From Bacillota bacterium (GTDB lineage Bacteria > Bacillota > Clostridia > Acetivibrionales > DSM-2933), in contig JAEYYB010000042.1 in assembly GCA_023430975.1 (NCBI GenBank), forward strand, positions 1 to 5,242: DNA of 5,242 nucleotides, written 5' to 3'. The position numbers and the translations under genes were made by a program. Below, in pieces: positions 1 to 5,215 of this stretch. Every line of letters starts with the position of its first letter. Position 1 is the stretch's first letter. The notes beneath the pieces are model-generated. The model did not search any database. It was not told the DNA's origin and saw only the letters and a list, made by a program, of their open reading frames with translations.

Positions 1-61
1 AAAAATATATGATAGGCTGGAATTAATTAATATTTTAATTTAAACAGCCAACATGGCTTAA

Positions 62-586
62 TACCAGCGATGCGACAACCATTCGCAAGGTAACAACGTA
101 AACCTTATATATCAATGGTGTGCGGATGTTTGTAATGTTCCGATTGCCCATGAATCCCAGTTTTTTACTTGTGGAGAAAGCTCACAAGTTTTTAATATTA
201 ACGGATGTATGGTAGGCGTTATTATATGCTTTGAAGGATGGTTCCCGGAAAGTTCAAGAGAATTAATGCTAAAAGGGGCGCAAATAATTTGTCACTCGGT
301 ATTAACATGCCAGGAAAGGACTCTTGATATTATGAGGGTTCGTGCTATAGAAAACAAAGCGTTTATTATAGTTTCAAACAGCACAAGTACTGAGAATCAT
401 AATGATGAAACTGTTACATTTAGAGGCGATAGCAGAGTTATAGATTATAATGGAGAAATATTAGTCAATGCAGGGAAAGAAGAGAAACTTATTTCTGTAG
501 AAATTAATGAAGTCAGTACAATTAATAAGGATTTGGAAGACTGTAAGGATTTAGTATATGAAGTCAAAAAGCATAAATATTTTTAA
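62..586 (+). pseudogene. 5'-truncated carbon-nitrogen hydrolase (nitrilase superfamily) remnant
   Basis: The C-terminal half is clearly of the nitrilase/carbon-nitrogen hydrolase family, which cleaves amide or nitrile C-N bonds with a Glu-Lys-Cys triad. The nucleophile motif GVIICFEGWFPE has its Cys codon at 227-229. It is followed by a family-like KGAQII strand, R-x-RAIENKAF (the conserved AIEN helix start) and FRGDSRVIDYNGEIL. The first ATG (209) would give 125 residues, against roughly 260-300 for the family. It lacks a convincing ribosome binding site and starts in the strand just before the nucleophile. The frame is open back to a TAA at 59-61, and the stretch PIAHESQFFTCGES (143-184) still looks like the region that follows the catalytic Lys. 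By eye, the Lys position aligns with an Asn (AAT, 134-136). The catalytic Glu segment is absent. I read this as a decayed or rearranged gene. A short expressed product from 209 is possible but would lack two of the three triad residues. Confidence 0.62.
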
Positions 587-607
587 TTGTATAAGAATAA
601 TTTTTAA

Positions 608-763
608 TGTAATATTACTGGATTGGTTTGTTCCTTTTTCGTTTTATTGACAAGTGATTGTACTAATATGACTGAGAATAATGATGCGCCTTCCTATTCA
701 CCACCAAAAACCATTTAAGATATTTCATTTGATATTTATAAAGAATATGGATTTACCGTGTAA
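608..763 (+). pseudogene. Possible decayed lipoprotein-like reading frame
   Basis: One + strand frame reads as a hydrophobic stretch (GLVCSFFVLLTSDC, 620-661). It is followed by a polar Asn/Ser/Pro-rich segment (TNMTENNDAPSYSPPKTI), a TAA at 716-718, then DISFDIYKEYGFTV, and another TAA at 761-763. The pattern resembles a short signal peptide with a lipobox-like Cys and a mature start, broken by stops. A TTG at 623 is the only start candidate, with no clear ribosome binding site. The Asp just before the Cys is wrong for a real lipobox. The stretch is short and AT-rich, so chance is a serious alternative. I do not recognise a family. Confidence 0.18.
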
Positions 764-927
764 ATTAAAGAAAAAAATTCCTTTCTGGGAATAGCTTTTC
801 TATTTTTCCATTTGGAAATAATTGATTCATCTTTTAGAAGATACCGGTGTGCCAATATATTGGCATTTTTTTGTGCTGCTTTTAGTATGATTTCCAGAAT
901 GGATTTTACATTCAAATTATATGCCAT
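736..927 (-). CDS. Short helix-turn-helix DNA-binding-like protein (63 aa), probably a truncated regulator
   Basis: This encodes 63 residues with a helix-turn-helix pattern. A first helix (about residues 8-20) is followed by NILAHRYLLKDESIISKWKNRKAIP (25-48), quoted here in its two halves: NILAHRYLL as helix 2 and DESIISKWKNRKAIP as the turn and recognition helix. The order LA-x4-L-D/E-x-S-x-ISKW-x3-K/R-x-I/L-P is common at the N-terminus of clostridial XRE-like regulators, which are usually much longer. The ATG at 927 is preceded by a strong Shine-Dalgarno (seven G, six-base gap) and a sigma-A-like promoter, so the start looks real. The frame ends soon after the HTH (FFSLIYTVNPYSL, then TAA), just past a seven-T run at 774-780, where loss of frame could have cut a longer gene. 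It may act as a free-standing DNA-binding domain, or be a dead stub. The + strand frame opposite it shows no family features. Confidence 0.55.
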   Translation of the reverse strand: MAYNLNVKSILEIILKAAQKNANILAHRYLLKDESIISKWKNRKAIPRKEFFSLIYTVNPYSL

Positions 928-933
928 CCTTTG

Positions 934-940
934 CCCCCCC
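934..940 (-). promoter_or_regulatory. Strong Shine-Dalgarno for the short HTH gene
   Basis: On the - strand the sequence reads AAAGGGGGGGCAAAGG before the ATG at 927. The seven G lie six bases from the start codon. This fixes the start and supports real translation. Confidence 0.65.
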
Positions 941-1007
941 TTTAGTGAAAAAAATATAAACTTAGTTTACGAAATTATTAATCGTTTGTCAATTTTATAC
1001 TAAAGGG
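938..1007. repeat. 9-bp inverted repeat bracketing the HTH promoter
   Basis: CCCTTTAGT at 938-946 and its exact reverse complement ACTAAAGGG at 999-1007 flank the promoter. One arm lies just upstream of the -35 and the other in the leader overlapping the Shine-Dalgarno. An autoregulator binding both arms (61 bp apart) is conceivable. A chance repeat in AT-rich DNA is the alternative. Confidence 0.35.
964..992 (-). promoter_or_regulatory. Sigma-A-like promoter of the short HTH gene
   Basis: On the - strand there is a perfect -35 TTGACA (992-987), a 17-bp spacer, and a -10 TAAACT (969-964, four of six matches to TATAAT). Transcription would start near 957, about 30 bases before the HTH start codon and just upstream of its G-rich ribosome binding site. 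The geometry is ideal, although the -10 is not perfect. Confidence 0.6.
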
Positions 1008-1142
1008 ATGAATTATATATAGTACCACCAAAATGGATGAAATTAAAAGTAATTTGGTGAATTTATCAAGGCACAGCAAGTTAAATGAGGCATATTTTGA
1101 AATAGATTTTAATTGAAGTAATTATTAACAGGACAAATTGCG
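1008..1142. other. Short intergenic stretch without a supported gene
   Basis: This lies between the upstream edge of the HTH promoter region and the 3' end of the PMT gene. It contains a 27-codon + strand frame (1033-1116) with no ribosome binding site and no recognised family. It also has a weak 7-bp inverted repeat (CACCAAA 1026-1032, TTTGGTG 1053-1059, 20-base loop) with no T-run, so it is not a convincing terminator for the PMT gene. I see nothing else. Confidence 0.5.
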
Positions 1143-3005
1143 TTAATACCTGATTCCCAGCCATCCAACAAAATCAAGATAACTTCGGTCTACCACCATA
1201 CCCGACATTGAAGGATAAAATAAAATAAACAGGGCCACAGTAATAACCAGATAACTTAATGTGAAAATATTAAATACATTCCGAACAGTAGGTATTACCT
1301 TTTCATTCATATAAATATCTGCCATAAATACAGGAAAACTTTCTTTTAAGTAATATAAGACATATACAGTACACAGCATCATAAAGGGAGTGGCTGAGAA
1401 GAAATGGTATATAAACAAACACCTGTCAATAAAGAACCACGGCAGGTACTGAAATGAAAAAGCGACCAGTAATGGAATTACCCTCTTATCTTTCTTAAAA
1501 ACACCTATTAAAAAAGCTAATAATACACTTATTATTCCAAACCAGAACACAGTAGGATTGCCTAATACATAAATAACTGAAATCTTGCCTTCAGGAAGAT
1601 TCTTTCCCTTATACTCGTATAATGGTTTTTTTACCCAGGGCCATGTTTCGGCAGTAGATTGGTATGGATGAGTGTCTAAAAGACCTGTGTGGTAATTATA
1701 CATGTCTTTCTGATACTGCACTACTTCACCCAGATTATGCTGCGGTCCAGGAAGGGTAATTATAGGCAAATAAGATGCTACATATATTATTGCAGGAATT
1801 AATACAAAAAATATTATGCAGGATAAAGTCGGAATAATAATATTTTTTTTAATAAAGCCTTCAGTCCATGGAGGAATACCTTTTTTTGAATTCTTTTTGA
1901 TTATTGACTTGTTATAGTCTATATACTCCAAGATTTTTGATATAAGATAAATTAATGCAAGTCCGATACCTGCATATACAGCTGTCCATTTACATGCACA
2001 TCCAACTCCCCAGGAAAGACCTGCAAGAAATAACGACAATAATGACTTCTTGAGACCGAGATTATAAGACTTGTTAATAAAGCCGTCATACATAAAGTAA
2101 TATGAAAGTATTATAAAGAAAGTCGCGTATGAATCAATAGTACCTATTCTTGTTTGAGCAAAATGCATAAAGTCAAACATCATTAAAAATGCACCAATAA
2201 AACCGTATATTCTCTTGGAAAATACTTTAATGCCAAACATATACATTAATGGTATCATGGCAGCACCAAAGATTGTTCCCATAATACGCCATCCGAAGGG
2301 ATTCATCCCAAATATCAAGATACCTAAAGCGATAATAAGCTTACCAAGCGGAGGATGCGATGTTTCTGAAGGTTCCATTCCATGAATGTTCTCAAATGCA
2401 GTTCGAGGGTGAAATATCTCATCGAAATATGCTGAATTCATGTAATTCAGGTCATATGTATCAAAATGTTGTTCGTCAAACAGGTTATCAACTTTTCCAA
2501 CAGATTTAGAACTGATATTTTCCTTTGTTATGGAACTTATTTTTAAAGGTTCTTTATTATCCTTTTCAAACAGGACCATTTCATTTAAAGTTCCTCCTGG
2601 TAAATCCACAGTAAACCTTAAAGCCTTTGTCGCTGCCTCTAAATCATAGTTACTCCAGCTTAAATTTTTATCCGGGTCAATTTTCAGGTCAGGTAAAGTT
2701 ATATATTTGCCATCTTTTGATAGGTATTCAACCTTGAAATTTATCTCGCCTACGCCATCATAGTAAGCCATTTTTGAAATTCGGCTTTCCTTTTCAAAAT
2801 TTACAGTAAAAATTTCACCTTTCAATTCCGGTTTCCAATATGTCTGTGGAGTTTTTGTACTTCCAAGGTTAAAAATAGCGATAATTAAATATATTAAAGT
2901 CATAACAGACATTATAATCAAATCTTTTCTATCGACTTTATAAGACTTCTTTTCACTAAAGTTCCCAATATCGGTTTTCCCTTGATACTTTTTAACTTTC
3001 CCCAT
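1143..3005 (-). CDS. PMT/GT39-family membrane glycosyltransferase (protein O-mannosyltransferase-like)
   Basis: A polytopic membrane enzyme of 620 residues from the ATG at 3005. Family members move a sugar from a polyprenyl-phosphate carrier to Ser/Thr of exported proteins on the outer face of the membrane. Landmarks, numbered from this ATG: a basic cytoplasmic N-terminus, TM1 (about 29-47), then an extracytoplasmic insert of about 145 residues. After that come the Asp-Glu catalytic motif in YFDEIFHPRTA (D195, E196), SHPPLGK (216-222), an R-x2-T-x-D helix (286-291) and CKWTAV (338-343). Next are the loop motif THPYQS-x3-TWPW (445-456) and the C-terminal YLPW and FIYHFFSATPF (531-541), with about ten or more membrane segments. 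These match bacterial PMTs. The frame extends to a TTG at 3116, but the ATG at 3005 has a GGGGG ribosome binding site eight bases away, and a promoter lies inside the extension. It is co-oriented with the upstream GH62-dockerin gene but separated from it by a terminator. The sugar donor could be other than mannose. Confidence 0.88.
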   Translation of the reverse strand: MGKVKKYQGKTDIGNFSEKKSYKVDRKDLIIMSVMTLIYLIIAIFNLGSTKTPQTYWKPELKGEIFTVNFEKESRISKMAYYDGVGEINFKVEYLSKDGKYITLPDLKIDPDKNLSWSNYDLEAATKALRFTVDLPGGTLNEMVLFEKDNKEPLKISSITKENISSKSVGKVDNLFDEQHFDTYDLNYMNSAYFDEIFHPRTAFENIHGMEPSETSHPPLGKLIIALGILIFGMNPFGWRIMGTIFGAAMIPLMYMFGIKVFSKRIYGFIGAFLMMFDFMHFAQTRIGTIDSYATFFIILSYYFMYDGFINKSYNLGLKKSLLSLFLAGLSWGVGCACKWTAVYAGIGLALIYLISKILEYIDYNKSIIKKNSKKGIPPWTEGFIKKNIIIPTLSCIIFFVLIPAIIYVASYLPIITLPGPQHNLGEVVQYQKDMYNYHTGLLDTHPYQSTAETWPWVKKPLYEYKGKNLPEGKISVIYVLGNPTVFWFGIISVLLAFLIGVFKKDKRVIPLLVAFSFQYLPWFFIDRCLFIYHFFSATPFMMLCTVYVLYYLKESFPVFMADIYMNEKVIPTVRNVFNIFTLSYLVITVALFILFYPSMSGMVVDRSYLDFVGWLGIRY

Positions 3006-3013
3006 CTTTCGTG

Positions 3014-3018
3014 CCCCC
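3014..3018 (-). promoter_or_regulatory. Ribosome binding site that decides the PMT start
   Basis: The - strand reads CTGGGGGCACGAAAG before the ATG at 3005, with five G and an eight-base gap. The alternative TTG at 3116 has no purine-rich site in front of it. This is the main reason for choosing the shorter protein. Confidence 0.65.
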
Positions 3019-3067
3019 AGAAGATAAATGACTGCTTTGAATTTATGCTGAAAGTATCCTGATAAAC

Positions 3068-3091
3068 TAATAGGAAGTTCTTTTCCTATTA
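3068..3091. repeat. Perfect 9-bp dyad overlapping the PMT -10 and transcription start (operator-like)
   Basis: TAATAGGAA (3068-3076) and TTCCTATTA (3083-3091) are exact reverse complements separated by six bases. The dyad covers part of the -10 TATAAT and the expected start of transcription, a classic place for a repressor operator. If transcribed in part it could also form a hairpin at the extreme 5' end of the mRNA. There is no T-run behind it on the - strand, so it is not a terminator. Confidence 0.5.
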
Positions 3092-3116
3092 TAATATAGT
3101 TTTGCCTCTTATACAA
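3088..3116 (-). promoter_or_regulatory. Sigma-A-like promoter of the PMT gene
   Basis: On the - strand there is a perfect -10 TATAAT (3093-3088), preceded by exactly 17 bp and a weak -35 TTGTAT (3116-3111, three of six matches). Transcription would start near 3081, giving a leader of about 75 nt before the ATG at 3005. The -35 coincides with the TTG that begins the longer open frame, which argues against that start. Confidence 0.6.
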
Positions 3117-3255
3117 CTCAAATGCAACAAAAAAGCCATCAAGTGCCTATTATAGCAATAGTTAGTAGTATTAATTAATGGTTAAAGATAATTTTCTGCT
3201 GGAAATAAGAATATCATTTATCTTTTAAAAACTTTTTTACAAGGCGTTTTCGAGG
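3117..3255. other. Intergenic spacer, nothing recognised
   Basis: This is the AT-rich stretch between the PMT promoter and the terminator of the GH62 gene. I see no open frame with a start signal, no strong dyad and no RNA motif. Confidence 0.5.
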
Positions 3256-3284
3256 CAAAAACAAAGAGAGCATCGCGCTCTCTT
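3254..3284 (-). terminator. Rho-independent terminator of the GH62-dockerin gene
   Basis: On the - strand AAGAGAGC and GCTCTCTT form a perfect 8-bp stem (3284-3277 with 3271-3264) around a five-base loop. It is followed directly by the T-rich tail TGTTTTTG. It lies about 105 bases after the GH62 stop codon and ends that transcript before the PMT promoter. A + strand T-run after the stem is offset by CA, so termination in the other direction would be weaker. Confidence 0.82.
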
Positions 3285-3388
3285 CATTTTTCAGGTTTTT
3301 TAATTTGCGTGAGTTTGTCACTTTGTCAGAAACTTGACATAAGTATATTTTGCCATACTTGATTGCCTCTAAAGCAAGTGTCTAGGTT

Positions 3389-5077
3389 TTAAACAGTAGC
3401 ATTAGTATTGAATTTTGGTGTTACCATCATTACATCAGTCATATTTACTGCGTTGTCATTATTCAAGTCGCAAGCATCAACAAATCTGTTATCTCCTCTG
3501 ACAGAATTAAACGCTGCAGCTATAAGCATTACATCCGACATATTTACAAAGCCGTCATGGTTTATATCTATACTTTTCACAGGTGTAGACGATACTGTTG
3601 GCGTTGAAGTCGGTCTTATTGTTGGCGTTGGCGTAGCATTTGAAGCCGCAACGAATTTCCACCAGTTAAGATTTAACAGGTAACTGCTGCTTCCTGTAAA
3701 TTTTAAATACAGGTCATGAATTCCGCTTACCCCGCTGACATTACACGTTTGTGTAGAATAGGTCTGCCAATCGCCTGTTGTAGGAACTTGACATGTTCCA
3801 ACTAATGAACCAGTAATACTGTCAAGCCTTATCTCTATATTACTTCCACTGGATGTGCTTGCTACTCTTGCCTGAAAACTTTCAGCACCAGAACCGAAAT
3901 TGATATTTTTATAAACCACATAATCTTCATTCTGGATAAAGCCCAAATTTTCTCCGCCTTCGCCGTAGGTTTCAGTCTCAACTCCCAACTGGCTATTGAA
4001 ACTTTCTGCTTCGATTTGTGTAAACGCAGAACGCGGAACAGGTGTAGGTTCCGGAGTAGGTGTGGTTACAGGTCCTGGAGTTCCTGCAGGCTCTTGAGTA
4101 CCGGGATAATTTCTAATCAAGCCCAAATCCCAGGTTAGTTTCTGGTATTCGGCATTGGTTATGTTTAAGGTACCCTGAATAAAGAAATCAACATGGTTGA
4201 TATCATTTATTTCTAGTTTTTGGTTATATCCGGCACGGACTAGCTCACCATGAGAAACATGTGTAGTCCACTTGCTCCCGTTATATTTTGTAAGGTTTCC
4301 TCTCCATGCCCATTTCTCAGCAACCTGAGTCCATGGACCTCCAGCGCTGGACGACGTCCACAGCTCATAATAACGGCAATCTTTCATATCTTCTATAAGT
4401 AAATAGTATTTGCCATCAGAAAGTGACTTATAGACCTCTGCGCCTTCAAATACACCTGACATTGCAACACTAGGTGAACTCCATCCTTTTGGGAAATTAG
4501 CCAAGGATGTCTTCCTCATATATAATCTGCCCGAACCGTCCTCCGGCGTATTGTACATATAAGCATTTTGGTCATCACAAATTATGTAATAATACCATCC
4601 CATATTTCCTGATACTCCAAATGATTTCGGTCCTGACCATGTACTTGGATCTTCAGGGTTTGTTGTTGTTGAATAGGCGGCTCCAAATGTTCCATCCTGG
4701 TATACCAGATACCATAATTTCTGAGGTTCAAAATAAAATAACTCCGGAGCACAAAAATAGGATTCGCTGATCTTACTCATAAATGTACGTTTTACAGTCT
4801 TTAACCCCGCAACAGTACTTGCGGACGAAAAACACATCTGCCAACCGCCGCTTTGATTAGCACCAGTATAGTATATCAGGTATTTTCCGTTATAGTAAAC
4901 TATTGTCGGGTCTTTTGCTCCATAATAATCGTAGGGTAAACATTGTCCATGCATAATAACCGGGTCATCAACTGTCCATGATGGATTGGCGTTTGCTGCT
5001 GCATTTAATACTGAAGAAAAACACGATAAAACCAATCCCATAATCATTGCAATACTTCTTTTCATTAATCGTTTCAT
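3389..5077 (-). CDS. Secreted cellulosomal GH62 alpha-L-arabinofuranosidase with CBM6 and type I dockerin
   Basis: A modular 562-residue extracellular enzyme predicted to remove arabinofuranosyl side chains from arabinoxylan. Residues 1-30 form a signal peptide (MKRLMKR, hydrophobic core, likely cleavage after ANA). Residues about 33-323 form a GH62 five-bladed propeller. The expected acid residues are D56 in GAKDPT (general base), D168/D169 in IICDD (pKa modulator) and E211 in GVFEGAEVY (general acid). Typical GH62 stretches WYLVYQ, RLYMRKTSLANFP and HVSHGELVRAGYNQ are present. A Thr/Pro linker (324-349) leads to a CBM6 (about 352-476: IEAESF, GFIQNEDYVVY, GDWQTY, LNWWKF), a xylan-binding type. 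A second Thr/Pro linker (480-499) leads to a dockerin with two Ca-binding repeats (D504/N506/D508/N512/D515 and D537/N539/D541/N545/D548). The order GH62-CBM6-dockerin is known from clostridial xylan-degrading cellulosomal enzymes. The ATG at 5077 has only a weak site (TGGG, seven bases away), but the signal peptide supports this start. The gene is monocistronic, with a terminator downstream. Confidence 0.93.
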   Translation of the reverse strand: MKRLMKRSIAMIMGLVLSCFSSVLNAAANANPSWTVDDPVIMHGQCLPYDYYGAKDPTIVYYNGKYLIYYTGANQSGGWQMCFSSASTVAGLKTVKRTFMSKISESYFCAPELFYFEPQKLWYLVYQDGTFGAAYSTTTNPEDPSTWSGPKSFGVSGNMGWYYYIICDDQNAYMYNTPEDGSGRLYMRKTSLANFPKGWSSPSVAMSGVFEGAEVYKSLSDGKYYLLIEDMKDCRYYELWTSSSAGGPWTQVAEKWAWRGNLTKYNGSKWTTHVSHGELVRAGYNQKLEINDINHVDFFIQGTLNITNAEYQKLTWDLGLIRNYPGTQEPAGTPGPVTTPTPEPTPVPRSAFTQIEAESFNSQLGVETETYGEGGENLGFIQNEDYVVYKNINFGSGAESFQARVASTSSGSNIEIRLDSITGSLVGTCQVPTTGDWQTYSTQTCNVSGVSGIHDLYLKFTGSSSYLLNLNWWKFVAASNATPTPTIRPTSTPTVSSTPVKSIDINHDGFVNMSDVMLIAAAFNSVRGDNRFVDACDLNNDNAVNMTDVMMVTPKFNTNATV

Positions 5078-5141
5078 AACTTAACCCATTTTTTTAAAAT
5101 AATCATATTAAAGATACTTGAGAGTTAAAAGTTCTTACCAA

Positions 5142-5170
5142 AAGATACATATGTAATAAGCTTGATACAA
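5142..5170 (-). promoter_or_regulatory. Candidate promoter of the GH62-dockerin gene (weak)
   Basis: On the - strand there is TTGTAT (5170-5165), 17 bp, then TATCTT (5147-5142). These match the sigma-A boxes at three and four of six positions, and the spacer length is ideal. The start would be near 5135, with a leader of about 58 nt. The boxes are weak and other AT-rich choices exist (for example a TATGAT closer to the gene), so this is tentative. Confidence 0.28.
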
Positions 5171-5190
5171 ATGTTAACCCGTGGTAAATT
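5162..5190 (+). promoter_or_regulatory. Divergent sigma-A-like promoter for a gene leaving the window
   Basis: TTGATA (5162-5167, five of six matches to TTGACA), a 17-bp spacer and TAAATT (5185-5190, four of six). Transcription would start near 5197, about 34 bases before the ATG at 5231. Its -35 overlaps the candidate -35 of the GH62 gene on the other strand. Confidence 0.5.
5174..5188. promoter_or_regulatory. Imperfect palindrome inside the divergent promoter spacer
   Basis: TTAACC-CGT-GGTAAA is symmetrical at five of six positions per arm. It lies between the -35 and -10 of the + strand promoter and just upstream of the candidate GH62 promoter. A repressor or activator site is possible. 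The arms are short, so chance cannot be excluded. Confidence 0.25.
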
Positions 5191-5215
5191 AGATTTGCGA
5201 AAAATAAAAACCATA

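Noticed and set aside
812..1003. A + strand open frame of 63 codons opposite the short HTH gene.
   Set aside because: It is antisense to the HTH gene and its promoter, has no ribosome binding site, and its sequence shows no family features.
1033..1116. A 27-codon + strand frame (MDEIKSNLVNL...) between the HTH and PMT genes.
   Set aside because: No ribosome binding site, no promoter and no recognisable family. It is too short to support as a gene.
3100..3120. The N-terminal MYKRQ of the longest PMT frame resembles the translated Nextera transposon end often left in assemblies.
   Set aside because: The DNA reads TTGTATAAGAGGCAA, starting with TTG and with several mismatches to the adapter end, and sequence continues naturally on both sides. 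It is a coincidence, and the true start is probably 3005.
3341..3360. Inverted repeat AAGTAT/ATACTT after the GH62 stop as a terminator or regulatory hairpin.
   Set aside because: The stem is only six A/T-rich pairs with no T-run, and the much stronger hairpin at 3264-3284 explains termination.
3334..3361. A TTGACA box on the + strand in the GH62 3' region as an antisense promoter.
   Set aside because: No acceptable -10 lies at 16-18 bases, and no + strand gene follows.
3580..3640. Short tandem repeats (GTTGGCGTTGGCGT-like) as a regulatory or CRISPR-like repeat.
   Set aside because: They encode the Thr-Pro repeats of the linker before the dockerin in the correct frame and have no spacer structure.
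3408..3683. A + strand open frame of 91 codons opposite the dockerin and linker.
   Set aside because: Its Val/Gly-rich repeats (VGVEVGLIVGVGV) are simply the reverse of the Thr/Pro linker codons.
4507..4770. A + strand open frame of 87 codons inside the GH62 domain.
   Set aside because: It is antisense to a strongly supported coding region, with no start signal.
5021..5035. A lipobox-like VLSC in the GH62 signal peptide, suggesting a lipoprotein.
   Set aside because: Leu at -2 is poor, a normal signal peptidase site (ANA) follows after a suitable distance, and a dockerin enzyme is expected to be released and docked.
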